Positions 21,720 to 33,939 of a stretch of 64,000 nt of DNA are shown here, in pieces. The notes beneath the pieces were generated by a model. That model saw only the letters and a program-made list of their open reading frames with translations, did not search any database and was not told the origin of the DNA. Source of the DNA: Apostichopus japonicus (Eukaryota; Echinodermata; Holothuroidea; Aspidochirotida; Stichopodidae). The position numbers were made by a program, and so were the translations under genes. Numbering within the stretch: the stretch's first letter is position 1; the number at the start of each line of letters is the position of its first letter. The DNA is taken from the NCBI RefSeq assembly GCF_037975245.1, contig NC_092569.1, positions 11,450,001-11,514,000 of the forward strand, read 5' to 3'.

Positions 21720-21800
21720 AATTAAGTAACTGTCTTAAGATAGCCCCGCCCCACCCCCACCCCTTAGCCCGCCCAATCCCGGCCCCCACCCCACCCTTTC
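21720..21800. repeat. C-rich stretch (CCCCACCCC)
   Basis: About 80 bp of CCCCRCCCC-like sequence in a nonspecific AT-rich setting, also in copy B at 34573-34630. Low-complexity; could form i-motif/G-quadruplex structures, but no functional signal is visible. Confidence 0.7.
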
Positions 21801-21863
21801 AACATTAGCATCCCGTCAGTTTGGAAGTCTTAAACGTTTAAAAAGACAATTTCTTCATTCATA

Positions 21864-22679
21864 ATGCACAATCGTTTAGTCTCAAGTTTCTCCAAAAATG
21901 TACAGCATATACAGCGAATATACAGCAAAAGTCTACCATATGCTGTTGTAATTGGAGGCATTCATATAAGACTCAAACACAATGGCCAAAGTAGGGTTTG
22001 CAACAATTGCTTGGGAGAGGATCATATAATGAGAAACTGCCCAAACTACAGATGTAAACAATGTGATGAGCTGGGACACTCCGAATCAAGATGCCCAACA
22101 ATAGAGTGCTTTAACTGCCATCGCTTTGGCCACAAAAGCTTCAACTGCACTGAATACGAAGAAGATTACGAGCAAGAGACCATGGAGGATCAGCAAGACA
22201 ATGAAACAACAAGAGAATCCGATCAAGGGAACAATGATGAAGTTCAAAATCAACCTGACTTTAAAGGAGACACCATAAAAGACAGTCAAGTGACAGACCA
22301 GGCCACTGGATCGAACTTAGACACAGGCGAAAGTGAAACTTCGATCGCCCCGGGCATAGAAAGCGAAGATTTACCAAAGCAAAGACATGGTGAAAATAGC
22401 AACAACAAACAGACCAAACCGGCAGATAAATATTATAAAACGCAGAAGGAAAACCTACTTACAACATCAAGGTCCCAACCCGCGAGAACTCGATCCTCGG
22501 CAACAGAAAACACAAGAATGAAGAGAGCAGTTTCAACCGATGAAGTCTACACTATACCGAAGAAGTTAACCAGTCAACAAAAGAAAACCACACAACCAGC
22601 GATCGAGAAAACCTACAATTTCCGCACTAAGGAGAAAGGACAGACAGGAACTGCTAATAAAGGAGGCCATAGAAACTAA
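21864..22679 (+). CDS. ORF1 (Gag-like, three CCHC zinc knuckles) of element B
   Basis: 271 residues from the first ATG; the frame is open upstream to the element's 5' edge, so the original start may be lost. Three CX2CX4HX4C knuckles lie at residues 46-59, 64-77 and 82-95, after a VxxGxxIRLKHNGQ stretch typical of the preceding RRM-like region in retrotransposon ORF1 proteins. The rest is an acidic then Thr/Gln/Lys-rich tail. Such proteins bind the element RNA and form the ribonucleoprotein needed for retrotransposition. This is the only intact frame in the element. Confidence 0.85.
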   Translation: MHNRLVSSFSKNVQHIQRIYSKSLPYAVVIGGIHIRLKHNGQSRVCNNCLGEDHIMRNCPNYRCKQCDELGHSESRCPTIECFNCHRFGHKSFNCTEYEEDYEQETMEDQQDNETTRESDQGNNDEVQNQPDFKGDTIKDSQVTDQATGSNLDTGESETSIAPGIESEDLPKQRHGENSNNKQTKPADKYYKTQKENLLTTSRSQPARTRSSATENTRMKRAVSTDEVYTIPKKLTSQQKKTTQPAIEKTYNFRTKEKGQTGTANKGGHRN

Positions 22680-22842
22680 CTGAAATTACTATTGGACTCA
22701 ATTCGTTACAGTTAAAATGGCAATCAAACTTTACTATATACTAGCCATTATGCTTTTAAACACTAACTCCACGGAAGACATGAGCGAAAATAATGTATCT
22801 TGTAAATAATATGACATCGATTTTTTTAATAACTCACCATCC

Positions 22843-25684
22843 CATAAGTGCATATCATTACTACATCACAATAGTCGTAGTCTAAAGAAACACTTTTCCG
22901 ATATTGCTACTTTTATCTCTTTGTTAAATCAAGATTTTTCCATAATTGGTTTTACTGAAACCTGGTTTACGAATGATATATCTCCTCTTATTAAGATTGA
23001 CAATTACACACTAATTGAACAGCATCGTAATGAAAGAAGGGGTGGTGGTGTCTGCCTTTTCATAAATAATGACTTTAATTTCAAACACCGTACAGATTTG
23101 TCTATTTTTAAACAATTCTATTGAAGCTATATTCATTGAAACGAGTACACCTAGTAACGAAAAACTTATCGTTGGTTGTGTATACAGACCTCCCAACAGT
23201 TCGAACGATGATTTCAATTTAAATATGCAGCTTATACTTAGCACCATCGCTAATGACCACTGCAGTACCTATATTATGGGAGATTTTAATATTGATTTAT
23301 CTAAATCAAGCATATCTACTGACTTTATTAACCTTATTTATTCGAGCGGGTTTTATCCCACGATAAGTAAACCTACTCGGGTTAGCCCATCTTCTGCCAC
23401 CATAATTGACAACATCTTAACCAATGTTGATTCTTTAATGACATCTTGAATACTTATTACAGATATTAGTGACCATTTTTCTATTTTTCTTCATGCCTCT
23501 GTGAATCAGAGTACAGTCAGGTATAACCCATTGCAAGTCCGTAACTATAGCAATAAGAACATCCATAAGTTTATTTCTGAAATTAAAAGTAAAACATGGG
23601 ATGAAGTGCTTAGTAAGCCTGACGCTAACACTTCTTATATGCTTTCTTTGATTTATTTAATCCAACGTACAATACCTGTTTTCCATTGCATACCATCAGC
23701 AAAACAAAAAGGAGGAAAAAGAAACACCCTTGGATAACTAATGGCATCTTAAAATCCATTAAGAGGAAAAACCAGCTCTATAGACGCTACCTAAAGAACA
23801 ATACTAATGACAGTAGGTCAACCTATACTATATACCGGAACAAACTTAACCAGATTATTCGTTTGTCAAAGAAATTATACTATTGTAACAAGATTAACAA
23901 TAGCAGAAACAATATTGGCTAAACATGGACAACTGTAAAGAAAATTCTCGACAAAATAAGCATTCCACTTATCCCACTGCCTTTAATGAAAACAATCAAC
24001 TAGTTAGTGATGATAAGGAAGTAGCAAATCATTTTAATAATGTTTTTCTCAACTTGGGCCAGGAACTTGCCAGTAAGATTAAAAGTAAGAACACTGCTGA
24101 AAAACTCATTCACATGAATGACAGCATAAACAGCCACTCTCTTTTCAGTTATCCTGTTACTGAAACTGAGTTCATTAAAATAGCAAGCTTCAACTTAAAA
24201 TCAAATAAGGCAGCGGGTTACGATGGTTTTAAGCCAGGTATTATCAAACATGTTATTCATTTTATTGCAAAACCCATGACTCACATCTGTAATATCTCTT
24301 TTAATACTGGCATATTTCCTGACAAACTCAAAGTCGCAAAAGTAGTGCCTATCTTCAAAAAAGGTGACACGAGTTCTTATCAAAATTATCGCCCTATATC
24401 ACTGTTATCATGTTTTTCAAAACTGATTGAACGGTTAATGTTCAATCGTATTTACGATTTTACGTGCAATTACAACATTCTTTGTAACCAACAGTATGGT
24501 TTCCGCCCTGGTCATTCTACTGAACTTGCTCTGGCAGATGCTATTGACAGACTTTATACTAATCTCGATAATGACAACACTTGCATCGGCGTCTTCCTAG
24601 ACCTGTCCAAAGCATTCGACACAATTAACCACTCCATTTTATTATCCAACTATCTTTCTGCGGAATCAGAGGAACAACCCTAAATTGGCTAGACAGTTAT
24701 ATCACAAATAGGTTAAAATACACTACATACAAGAATTCAAATTCTGGACTTAGTGAAATCGCATGTGGTGTGCCTCAGGGCTCTGTGTTAGGTCCTTTGT
24801 TGTTTATTATATACGTTAATGATATCTGCCATGTCTCCAACATCGCTCATACAGTCTTATTTGCCGATGACACCAATCTTTTCTTTCACTCGAAGAACGT
24901 AAATTCACTCCAAAGTACTGTCTCTTGTGAACTGGATAAGTTCTGTGATTGGTTCTCAGCAAACAAATTAAGTATTAATATTGATAAGACTAAGTATATT
25001 GTTTTTAGTACCAAAAGAGCATTTCGTTGGGATAAGGATATTACGATGGACGGCAAAATAATTAAATGTGTAACTGAAACTAAGTTTCTTGGTATTAATA
25101 TTGATAGCAAACTTTCTTGGAATAACCATATTTCGTCAGTATGTAACACTGTAGCAACAAATACTGGTATCTTATCTAAACTGAAATATTTCCTCCCACA
25201 GCATGTCCTTAGAATGCTTTATCAAACACTAGTTCTGCCACACCTATCCTATTGTACAACTATTTGGTCTGGTACATACAATGTTAACATTGACCGCCTA
25301 AATATTCTCCAAAAGAGGGCTATACGTCACATTGCTAATGCCCCACCGCTTGAACATACTAGTGGAATATTCAAGTCCCTAAATTTATTAAAACTCGGTG
25401 ATATTATAACAGTCAAGGTTGCTACCTTTGCTTACAAAGCATGGAATGGATTACTGCCAGTCACTTTTAATGACTTTATTTGTAGTAACAGAGTCTTACA
25501 TAACCATCACACAAGACAAGCCGACAACGCTCATTGCAATTTTTACCATAGTAACATAGGGAAATTCGGTCTTCGAAACAGAGCAATACAAATTTGGAAT
25601 GATCTATCAAAAAATTTGAAGTTCATTACTTCAAAACCCACATTCACCAGGCATTTGATAAAGGAGTTCATTAACTCGTACTAG
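22843..25684 (+). pseudogene. ORF2 of element B: APE endonuclease + reverse transcriptase, frameshifted
   Basis: Domains in order: endonuclease (HHNSRSLKKH, FTETWF, RRGGGVCLFI at 22860-23060; VYRPPNSS at 23180; MGDFNIDLS at 23275), linker, then RT (NKAAGYDGFKPGII 24205; NYRPISLLS 24388; FLDLSKAFDTINHSIL 24590-24640; CGVPQGSVLGPLLFIIYVND 24760-24830; FADDTN 24858) and a C-terminal tail ending EFINSY. Frame breaks are visible near 23110, 23447, 23700, 23925 and 24650. The RT palm box is FADD, a common variant of YADD. Few mutations, so a fairly young copy, but not able to encode a whole protein. Confidence 0.9.
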
Positions 25685-25799
25685 TAATATTTAATCTTTT
25701 CACGTATCCATCTCAGCGTCACTAGGATATTATTACTGTATATTTAATCATTACGTATATTCTGTATTATAAATATTTGTTCATTTTTCTTTTCTTTTC

Positions 25800-25856
25800 T
25801 CCCAGGGAGTCTCCTACCTTGTTAAGTCTTTTATGACTTTTTAGGAGACTTCCTTT
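25800..25856 (+). other. 3' UTR hairpin of element B
   Basis: GGGAGTCTCCTA and TAGGAGACTTCC form a stem around a loop containing CCTTGTTAAGTCTT. Degenerate versions occur in element A (19322-19372) and, on the minus strand, in the fragment at about 38210-38260. Conservation of this position among copies suggests a recognition structure for the element's reverse transcriptase (inference). Confidence 0.6.
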
Positions 25857-25895
25857 CCCTTTGTACACAATTGGCGATAAAACAAATAAATGAAT

Positions 25896-28170
25896 TAATA
25901 TGCAATGGGAGAATAGCATGCTTAACTTCACACTTCATGGTATTTTCTGCAAAATGTATATAAATTGCCAACATTTATTAATGCGCTGGGACAGATCCCA
26001 TGTGAAATAAACCTGTTATATCACATGAAAAGGAAAGAATCAACAATCATGGTTGTATGCTTTTGGATTTAAAATGGAAATACATCCCAACCTTGAAATA
26101 TATCACATATATATTGCAAAACTAACTTAGTAATTATTGTAACATAAATCCCTCTGTATTGCCTAGTTATGCCGCCGGTGGCTTTTCATGCAAGCAACTC
26201 GGGAGCATGTGTAAATGTTTTGTAACTTCTCCCAGGTACGGCGGACGTCCAAGAATAGATTCCTGACAGTATAGTGCAGCTCTGTCTGTTACATAGCTCA
26301 TCACAGGAACTGTTGTTTTCTATCAGCTGAGGGCTCGCGTTATGCGCAAGGTACAACCAATCAAATTATTGCTGTTTCAACAGAATCATTTCCGTTACTT
26401 ACACCTATGTATAACGTAGGCTATGTATAACTGAAAAAGCAACTGATCGAAGAACGCATTGGTAGCTGAGGGTCTCTGGGTAGTGTCTCCCAGTGAGATC
26501 AGCATCAGCATATTTTATGTAGGTCCTTTGAAAATGTAAAATCATTGATAAACGTATTTGACGTGACAATCGTAAACGTTTATCTAATATTACGAGTACT
26601 AATTAGACATTAGGTCCTTCAGCGTAAAGCTCACGTGGTGTAACTGACACAACTTGGCCAGTAATTATTAATGTTGAGACAGCAGTTTGACGGGGCTCCC
26701 TTTCCTATTAACATTAATTTATGATATAATATATAATTAATAAAGGAATCATCTGGCATTAATTGATCATTGTGATGAATTTACCGGAATTGTAGTTTTG
26801 ACATAACAGATGCAGTTATTCGAGAACTGTGCTAACGTAACTGTATCCACAGTCTAAGTACAGTATTGTTTTCATTGTATAACATTTCCCAGAAACAAGT
26901 CTGAATATTTTGGTAATATGCGTTCTTCATTCTGCGTAGGATGGATCAAAATAAATTATTCTGAGTGATTTTGTACCAAACTACACTAGGTAGATTGTGC
27001 TATTAACGCAATGCGCTCGTTTTGCGTTATTGACGCAGTGTGTTCGGTTTGCGTTTTTGACGCAGTGCCTTCGTTTTGTGTTATTGACGTAGTGCATTAG
27101 TTTTGCGTTATTGACTCTGTTCTTGTATATTACGTCTTTTATTCTAAATTGCTGGGGTCAATAATTGTACTGAACTAGTTACGTTAAGTTAAGGTTGAAT
27201 ATGTACACCCAGCTAACTTTCAGTGTACTAGTCTGTTGCTATAACTTAGCCATCATTTCGTTTGTACGTTGATTTTGTATTGTGATTGCATTGAGTTGTT
27301 GAGGCCAATCACATTGAAAGTCAGATTGTAAACCACACCTCATAAAAACTTCAAGACCTATAAATCCACTGTCTTCATCTTTATCTGTGCTTCATTGGGA
27401 AAGAGAGGAGAAAGGAATCAGGGAATGTTTTGGAGCTGAATTTTTAAAGAAGTATAAATGACAATTACACAAAATAGTATACAGGTGTGTGTGTGTGGGT
27501 GGGGGGGGGGTAGAGAAAAAAACACCTCTGGCTGTACTACCGTATAGAAAACAACACAACTTTCAAGGGACAATGTTTGTGTCACTAATCAACATACAAC
27601 AATACTACGTTTGGGCGATACTTCAACCTTCTACACCACACTGTATTACACAGAATCACATTGCAACAGTTCGCCCTAGGAAGTACGTGAATGTAACATC
27701 GCCCCATTCCACCTCATTTTCTCAACATTAAGAAATGAATTATTAAACCAAAATTCACCTCCAAGCTTCCTTTTCACGACCCTTTCCCCTTCCTCCAGCC
27801 CTCTTCTCTTCGAGACATACTTCGTTGTCATTGTCAATGTTATTCTTATTCTTATACATAACGTCATTGGTCAAATATCAGAGGTAAAACAATTAAATAA
27901 ACACATCATTTTTGCAACACGGCGTCAGCAGTAGCAATTTATACAAGTGAAGTCGATGAAGTAATCTTTGTGTTTTTGAATTTAAGAACGTCGAATAGAA
28001 AACTTCGCTCGCTCTATAGTTTTCCAACTAGTTACAACACTGAGAGAGAGGGAGGGGGGTATATAAGTTAATATATTCATATCAAAGATCATTCTGTTGC
28101 GGGGAGCCAAATCGTTCCATAAATGCAAAAAAAAAATGTTATATATCGAAATATGATCATATAATACAAC
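25896..28170. other. Copy A, non-coding distal part
   Basis: No gene seen. Matches 34680-38172 in copy B, except for copy B insertions at about 35934-36288 and 37010-37823. Contains a 27-bp minisatellite (27005-27117) and a G-run (27498-27510). Confidence 0.6.
27005..27117. repeat. 27-bp minisatellite, about four units (copy A)
   Basis: Units of the form GCGTTCGTTTTGCGTTATTGACGCAGT. The same array in copy B (35752-35917) has about six. Not coding in any supported gene; the 27-bp period leaves a repetitive RSFCVIDA frame open in copy B by chance. Confidence 0.85.
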
Positions 28171-29189
28171 TGTACAGATATGCCGATTACATACGAAACT
28201 GTCAAAGCAGCTATTTTGAATATGTCAAGAGGGTCTGGTTCCTGGCGAGGATTAAAACCGGAAGCAAATAATTGTGAGATACACACAACCTTCACTCTTG
28301 CTTGTTTCTTGAATAAAATCGATAACTTTCGTATAAATGAAAGATGATTCTGAACTGAAAATTAAAAATTTATATTGGCTTTTACTTGGTGATCCCCAGT
28401 CACTGCCATCATACCTGACAAGTACGTACTAAAGATCATGATGCATCAGCGTTATCGCATTATACCGAAAAGGTCTGTGGGATAACTGATTCCTTTAATG
28501 AATAGCAAGCATCATTACTAATGCATTTAATGTAGAACAAAAAGACTCATTTGTTTGCGGTAAGGATTTTCATTTCTTGGCATGAATTTAAGTAAAATAT
28601 GAAAGTTTCGTGACAGATGCGCTGCAGCATCAGTTTAATTTGTAGACCTTTTGTAGATATTAATAATCGCATATAAGGACTTGATGTTTACTCGCCTATA
28701 CTGTATCCGGAATGATATGTAAAATCCAAATCTGCTTGATATCAATATCTCGCTTTCGTAAATAATTGTAACTGTACATAATCATTAAATCATAGACCAT
28801 TTACATTAAAACGCTGTTGTTACCGTAGCAAGCTAGCAATTCAAATAAACACATAGTCAAGTAGACATTCGGTAGATGACTGCAGGGAAAAGAAACAACT
28901 TGTGTTATGCATTGAAAATTCTATTTTGCTATAAATTTCCAAAATCTGGTGTATTCCTATAGACCAGTTAATGGAAACTTGACAAGGGTATATAGAACCA
29001 AATTATTAATAACTAGTTAATGGTCCACCAACATGGAACATTGCATGATGGATTAGGCAATACCATTCTCTCTACTGAATTGAATAGTTTGTCATTTTAT
29101 GGATAAGAATAGTCAAATTGTGGTAGTCAAATAGATCTATTAGTTTGATTCAGTGATTCATATTGATATCATGTGGAATACACCTAAGT

Positions 29190-29265
<76 letters not shown>

Positions 29266-29585
29266 ATATATTAAATATATATATATATACATATATATTT
29301 ATATATATATATATATATAATTGAAATTGTACATGTACGAATCACCTTTTATTGCCAACATATGTTGACAAAGATATCTTTTTTTCATCAGCTTAAGCAC
29401 AAACACACTGAAGAGCTGCTTAAATATGAGTCTGGTAGCTGAGATGAGTATTTGTTTATTTTCAGTTCCCAGTGTCTCTTCTCGTTTTGTTTGTCAAACA
29501 GAAATCTCCAGGACGACAGATGAAGTTTACTCCCAACCTACTTGGAAATCAATAAATGTATCACGTAAATGAATCTTGTTAATAC
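28171..29585. other. Spacer between copy A and copy B
   Basis: Unique AT-rich sequence without copy B counterpart. No gene seen. A possible exon-like stretch lies at 29466-29566 (acceptor TTTATTTTCAG, about 33 open codons, then CAC|GTAAAT), but its outgoing phase does not fit the next FReD exon. Confidence 0.5.
29192..29319. repeat. (TA)n microsatellite with periodic TTAAA and TTTA interruptions
   Basis: About 128 bp of TA broken at intervals by TTAAA and TTTA; the pattern repeats about twice, pointing to internal duplication. Confidence 0.92.
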
Positions 29586-29774
29586 AGGCATTTCGGTGAG
29601 TTTCCCAAGTCTTTACTTCTGCAGCCAGATATCGATAAGTCACTTTATATAACATAAATGACTTTCAAATGTTTAAATTCAAGTAAAAATGACAGTATTC
29701 TGCCAGTTTCCCCCCTTGACTCTACGTTAATTATGATATACTGCTATCCATTCTTTATGCCGACAGGAAAAAAA

Positions 29775-29900
29775 ATTATCATCATCATCATCGTCGTCAT
29801 CGTGATCGTAATTTTAATCGTCATCGTCGTCGTCATCCTCGTCGCTACAGTTATCATTATCATTATTATCGTTATAGTTATTCATATTATTGTTATAATT
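29775..29900. repeat. Imperfect (TCATCG)/(TCATTA) microsatellite (copy B)
   Basis: Orthologue of 8726-8846, without the hAT insertion; it contains the unoccupied target ATTGTTAT. Confidence 0.8.
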
Positions 29901-29937
29901 TACTATCACTGTTTACAACCACGTTGCTATTTCACAG

Positions 29938-30341
29938 GCCGGTGGATTTTATGTCAACCCTAATTGTACAAGAATGGCTCACTGTATCAACGGCAGTATC
30001 ACGTGGGATGACGTATACAGTTGCAGTCTCGATGCACAGTGTGAGGAACAAAACCATGTTCGTCAATGTTACTGCAAGGCTGGTTACCATGGTGATGGAA
30101 AAGCATGTTTGCAGTTCACTGACTGCGAAGATGTATATACTGCTGGTTTTAACGAAAGTGGTATCTACACCATTAAACCAACTGTGGGGCCTGGATCACC
30201 ATTTCTAGTTTATTGCAACATGACTGACGGAGGTCAGTAGAATCTAATAGAATCTAGATTTCTGTAGGCCTTTGGTATATAAATTCACAAATAATGAATC
30301 ACAGATGACATATACTATGTATTGGGTGTTTAATATGTTTT

Positions 30342-30416
<75 letters not shown>

Positions 30417-32124
30417 TTACTTAGGTCATTACCTTAATTTCAATTAGCATTACGCAAATACAGACTGAAAGACTTGTGACAAATCCGAATAGTTCTCCGT
30501 AAATTCTAGTTCTTTTTCTGTGATTGCTACGTTCAAATTTCTAAACTTAAAGCATTACTTATTAGAAATAAAAATGGTGGATATAAAAATAGTGGTATCT
30601 ACACCATTAATTAAGTCAACTCACTGACCTGGCCTACTATACTCTCTAATGATACATTGTTAAAAACTGGATTCCACGTTTTCCCTCAGTGAGTACACGC
30701 AACCTTACACCACAAAAAAAAGGAAATCTCATCTATCAAAGATAAGCCACGTTGAATGTACAACCGACGATTCGCCGTACACACAGTCATTTTCGCCGTG
30801 TCACATGATTAACATTCATAAAATTTGGTTTTGAGAAATTAGCTGATACATCCTATTGTCAGGTATACGATGACATTATGGACCAATACATATGTAATCA
30901 GAGGGAAAACGCACTTCAAGTATATAAGTTACATTGGTATATTGATTACTTCCGGGTAAGGCAGTGATGTTGAATAACAAGAAGGTACATGTCGAGTGTG
31001 CTATATTGATTTTAAGGGAGTAAAAATATCACAATCTAGAGAAGATCGAATTAAGAAGTAGTATACTAGTATTGCATTACTCAAAACACATGTATTAAGA
31101 AAACATTTGATGATGACAAATATTATGAAACATCTAACAGAAAATATTCTAAGCTTCATTTAAAATGTTGACTAATATTTTTGCATGCATGGCACAATTA
31201 TTTTACACATTTGTTGTTATTCCAAAGTTTAAACATTACAGCGTAGTAATTTTTCATGTATGACTAAATCAAAAACAATTTAAGACATGTTATGTTTTGT
31301 TTTCTTAAAGATTAAATCGTTTAGAGAAAGATCTTCAAAATTAAAACAGTGACATCGATCTTTTATCTTATGGTGTAGCAAATGGATTCTACCAACTTGG
31401 AGGAAATCTCCGAAACGTTCCTTTGTGAAGGAAACTTCGTGTTTTTTTTTTCAATTTCTGGTGGTATAGTCTGGATGTACTTACTGGTTCCCATTTATTT
31501 TTCACATTCTTATTATTACTTTGGCAATTTGATTCATTACAATTAGCATTTCAAAGATTCAGTGTAACAGAATAGTGACAAAAGAAGAAACTCACTGTTA
31601 AGTTTTGTATTTCTGTGGTTCCTCATTCAAGTCAAATAGCATAAGCACGTAAAATGTCAGTCTTCTTTTTCTGTTTATTATAGATTGTCTTATATTCGAA
31701 TATTTTCTTAAAGTATTCGGTAAACTGACTCATTCTGGTTCATCTCTGTATATAAATCAACATAAGAAACATTTCCATGACTTCTTAGTTTTGAAATGGT
31801 AAATCTTAGGAAGTCCTTAATTTATTTTGATTTTAGGTGTTCCAACGCCGAGTTAATGGTTCTGTTGATTTTTACCGTAACTGGACCAGCTACAAGGAAG
31901 GCTTTGGTCAGATCGTTCATGAATTTTGGATGGGTAATAACAAGCTGCATTACATTACCAATCAAGATAACTATCAAATCAGGATTGATCTGGTCGACAG
32001 GGAAGGGACTCCATACTTCGCTGAATATGACTCGTTCCGTATCAACGATGAAATTGACAAGTATCGTCTGTCCGCAGTGGGAACTTACAGCGGGACAACA
32101 GAAGTACGAAAACCCTTCTGTTAG
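29938..32124 (+). pseudogene. FREP-2: dead FReD gene (EGF-like + partial FReD)
   Basis: Two exon remnants. 29938-30240 matches FREP-1 exon 4 closely (EGF cysteines, CYCKAGYHGDGKAC, VYCNM), but the end encoding GGWT and the GTAAG donor is replaced by GGTCAGTAG, giving a stop. 31837-32124 matches exon 5 ([16 protein letters not shown] through YSGT), but about 50 bp holding its donor are deleted between two similar GGRACAGCT sequences, so the frame runs into a stop. The stalk exon, the signal exon and the whole last exon are absent. Residues have changed little (for example NKLHY for DKLYY), so gene death looks recent. It could still be transcribed, but no calcium-site FReD could form. Confidence 0.85.
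30344..30413. repeat. (TA)n microsatellite in FREP-2 intron
   Basis: About 70 bp of pure TA. No TA array exists at the orthologous place in copy A (about 11565), where the sequence reads ATATTAAGTAATTAC. Confidence 0.95.
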
Positions 32125-32559
32125 TTAAATAAGTAACGGGGATGCCTCCATCTGTTGCCATCTAGATTTCCAAATTCTATCTCCATTAATGTAAGTAACT
32201 TCATAAATAGTTTTTTTATCGGAATAAATTATTAAACAATGGAATTTGTTAAATCTATTGTTGAATTGACATGGAATGTGTGTTTGTTGTGGTCCTAATG
32301 TAGCATTTGTGTTTGCTCTTTCATTGTGATACCATATATTATTAGTATTAATCATGCGAGTTTACACTGTAATTAATTGGACGTGTCTCAATTTTGATGG
32401 TTTCGAAGTAATTATTACTTTTTAATAATTTATGGAAATCATCAACTTTGTTAATGTTAACAAATACTGAGATAACCCTTTCTTTGTCATTAAGTGTATT
32501 AAATCGATTCTCCCAGATCATGCGAACTTTTCAAAAAACAAACATACCTCTATGTATAA

Positions 32560-32808
32560 AGGAAGGATGGATTGATGGGTTTACAGATGGATGGATAGAT
32601 GGGTGGGTGAGTGAATGGGTGGGTGGATGAATGGGTGGGTGGATGAGTGAATGGGTGGATGAATAGGTGGACGGACGGACGGACGGACGGACGGACGGAC
32701 AGACGGACGGACGGACGGACGGACGGACGGACGGACGGACGGACGGACGGACGGACGGACGGACGGACGGACGGACGGACGGACGGACGGACGGACGGAC
32801 GGACGGAT
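32560..32808. repeat. GGAT-to-GGAC microsatellite (copy B)
   Basis: Starts as degenerate GGAT/GGGT units (32560-32665) like copy A, then becomes (GGAC)n from 32669, with one ACAG interruption near 32700. Both arrays are followed by GGATAAACACGCTAT, so they are orthologous. Confidence 0.95.
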
Positions 32809-33159
32809 AAACACGCTATTTCAACGCGTGGCTAGTCAGATTTTCTAGCACACATTCACTTCTTTTCACTGCGGCGATTATCAGTCAACTGAATCTTGCA
32901 ATGACGACTATTTCCTTTGTGGGTGGTCAGGTGGTTTCTTTGAACGATTGCCATGACGACATTTGGATACAAATTCGCTACGCTTGTTTATTGAGTTGTA
33001 GCTTTTGTCGGCTCTGCTTCTTAATATGAAGAACTTTATTCCATAGAGAGATTTCACTGGTCGGAGCTGCGCTTATATGTATTATACTGCTTTTAGGGTT
33101 TCCCAAGAGATGGAGTGATCGATTACACAATAAATATAACAAGAGCAACATCAAAATAT

Positions 33160-33500
33160 GCTATAGCTCTATAAGGAATATGCGGCATATTAAAAAAGCC
33201 CGCAATAACAAGATTATATCGAAAGCAAACCAGGAGACCAGTGAAATGACTTGCATTGCAGAAAAAATAGCGACTGCCCCCTGTCCGGGGAATGTCTCGT
33301 TAGCGATATAATGTACAAAGCAAAGGTCACTACTGGTCAAGAGACAGCCGTATACATCGGTCTGATAAGTCAAAGCTTCAAGGCAAGCTACAACAACCAC
33401 ATCAAATATTTCTGCAACTTACGTTACCAAAATAAACTGAGCTCTCAAAACATATCTGGGACTTAAAAGAAAGAAAATCGATCACTCCATTGTCTTCAAG
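33160..33500 (+). pseudogene. Penelope-like element, GIY-YIG endonuclease relic (copy B)
   Basis: Orthologue of 15824-16170 with a better preserved motif: CPLSGECL, YKAKVTTGQETAVYIGLIS and SFKASYNNHIKYF, i.e. the YIGL-xxxF-xxRYxxH pattern of the GIY-YIG nuclease (one frameshift before ELSKHIWDL-like sequence). Cys cluster and ARNNKII precede it. The GGAGTGATCGAT inverted repeats flank it here too. Confidence 0.8.
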
Positions 33501-33939
33501 AACTTATCTTTTTGAAAAAAATTAAAATATTTTGCTTTTGTAAGAATATTATATACTAGTGGGACAAACCAACCTGTCGTATTCCTATCAAGAACAAAAC
33601 CACTTAAAGAGGTGAACTGATGTCAGTGCTGCTGTATTAGTTAGACACACGTACGAAACTTAAGTATTTCAGAATCCGCAACTTCATGATGGCACAAGCT
33701 AAAAAGATGCACTTTGTATTACTTACTTTAACACGACAATATTTATCGCAGAAATGCTTCTTTGAGTTATTTATGTATATCATATTGATGTAAAATTTAC
33801 TTCGTGATAAACGTTTGTGTCAATACATGGTGTTAAAAAGTTTCATTGGTGTTTGGTATTTTTTAAATTTACTCTGTCGTGCGTTGTGATGTTAAAAGAC
33901 GCTAGATTGTTGGCAGCGATGCATCAACTGTAACAAAGC

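Larger units (their letters stand above)
21839..25895 (+). mobile_element. Non-LTR retrotransposon B (ORF1 + ORF2), nearly full length
   Basis: Copy B of the segmental duplication has the unoccupied site near 34665-34682. The element carries a Gag-like ORF1, an APE endonuclease and a reverse transcriptase, and ends with a hairpin-forming 3' UTR followed by ACAAATAAATGAATTAA. The ORF1 frame is open right up to the 5' junction, so the 5' end is probably truncated. No clear target duplication; a few target bases may have been replaced. Confidence 0.85.
8541..28170 (+). repeat. Segmental duplication copy A
   Basis: From the donor of FREP-1 exon 3 to about 28170, the sequence matches 29586-38172 in the same order: FReD intron and exons, GGAT/GGAC microsatellite, Penelope relic, C-rich stretch, 27-bp minisatellite, G-run, and the gatgaagtaatctt stretch. 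Differences are mostly whole insertions or deletions: a hAT element, two retrotransposons and a 1.7 kb block present only here, and the last FReD exon missing only in copy B. Confidence 0.88.

Noticed and set aside
30229-30240. GGAG|GTCAGT as a replacement donor for FREP-2 exon 4
   Set aside because: Using it would leave phase 1, which does not fit the phase 0 acceptor at 31837, and would remove the conserved GGWT; it does not rescue the gene.
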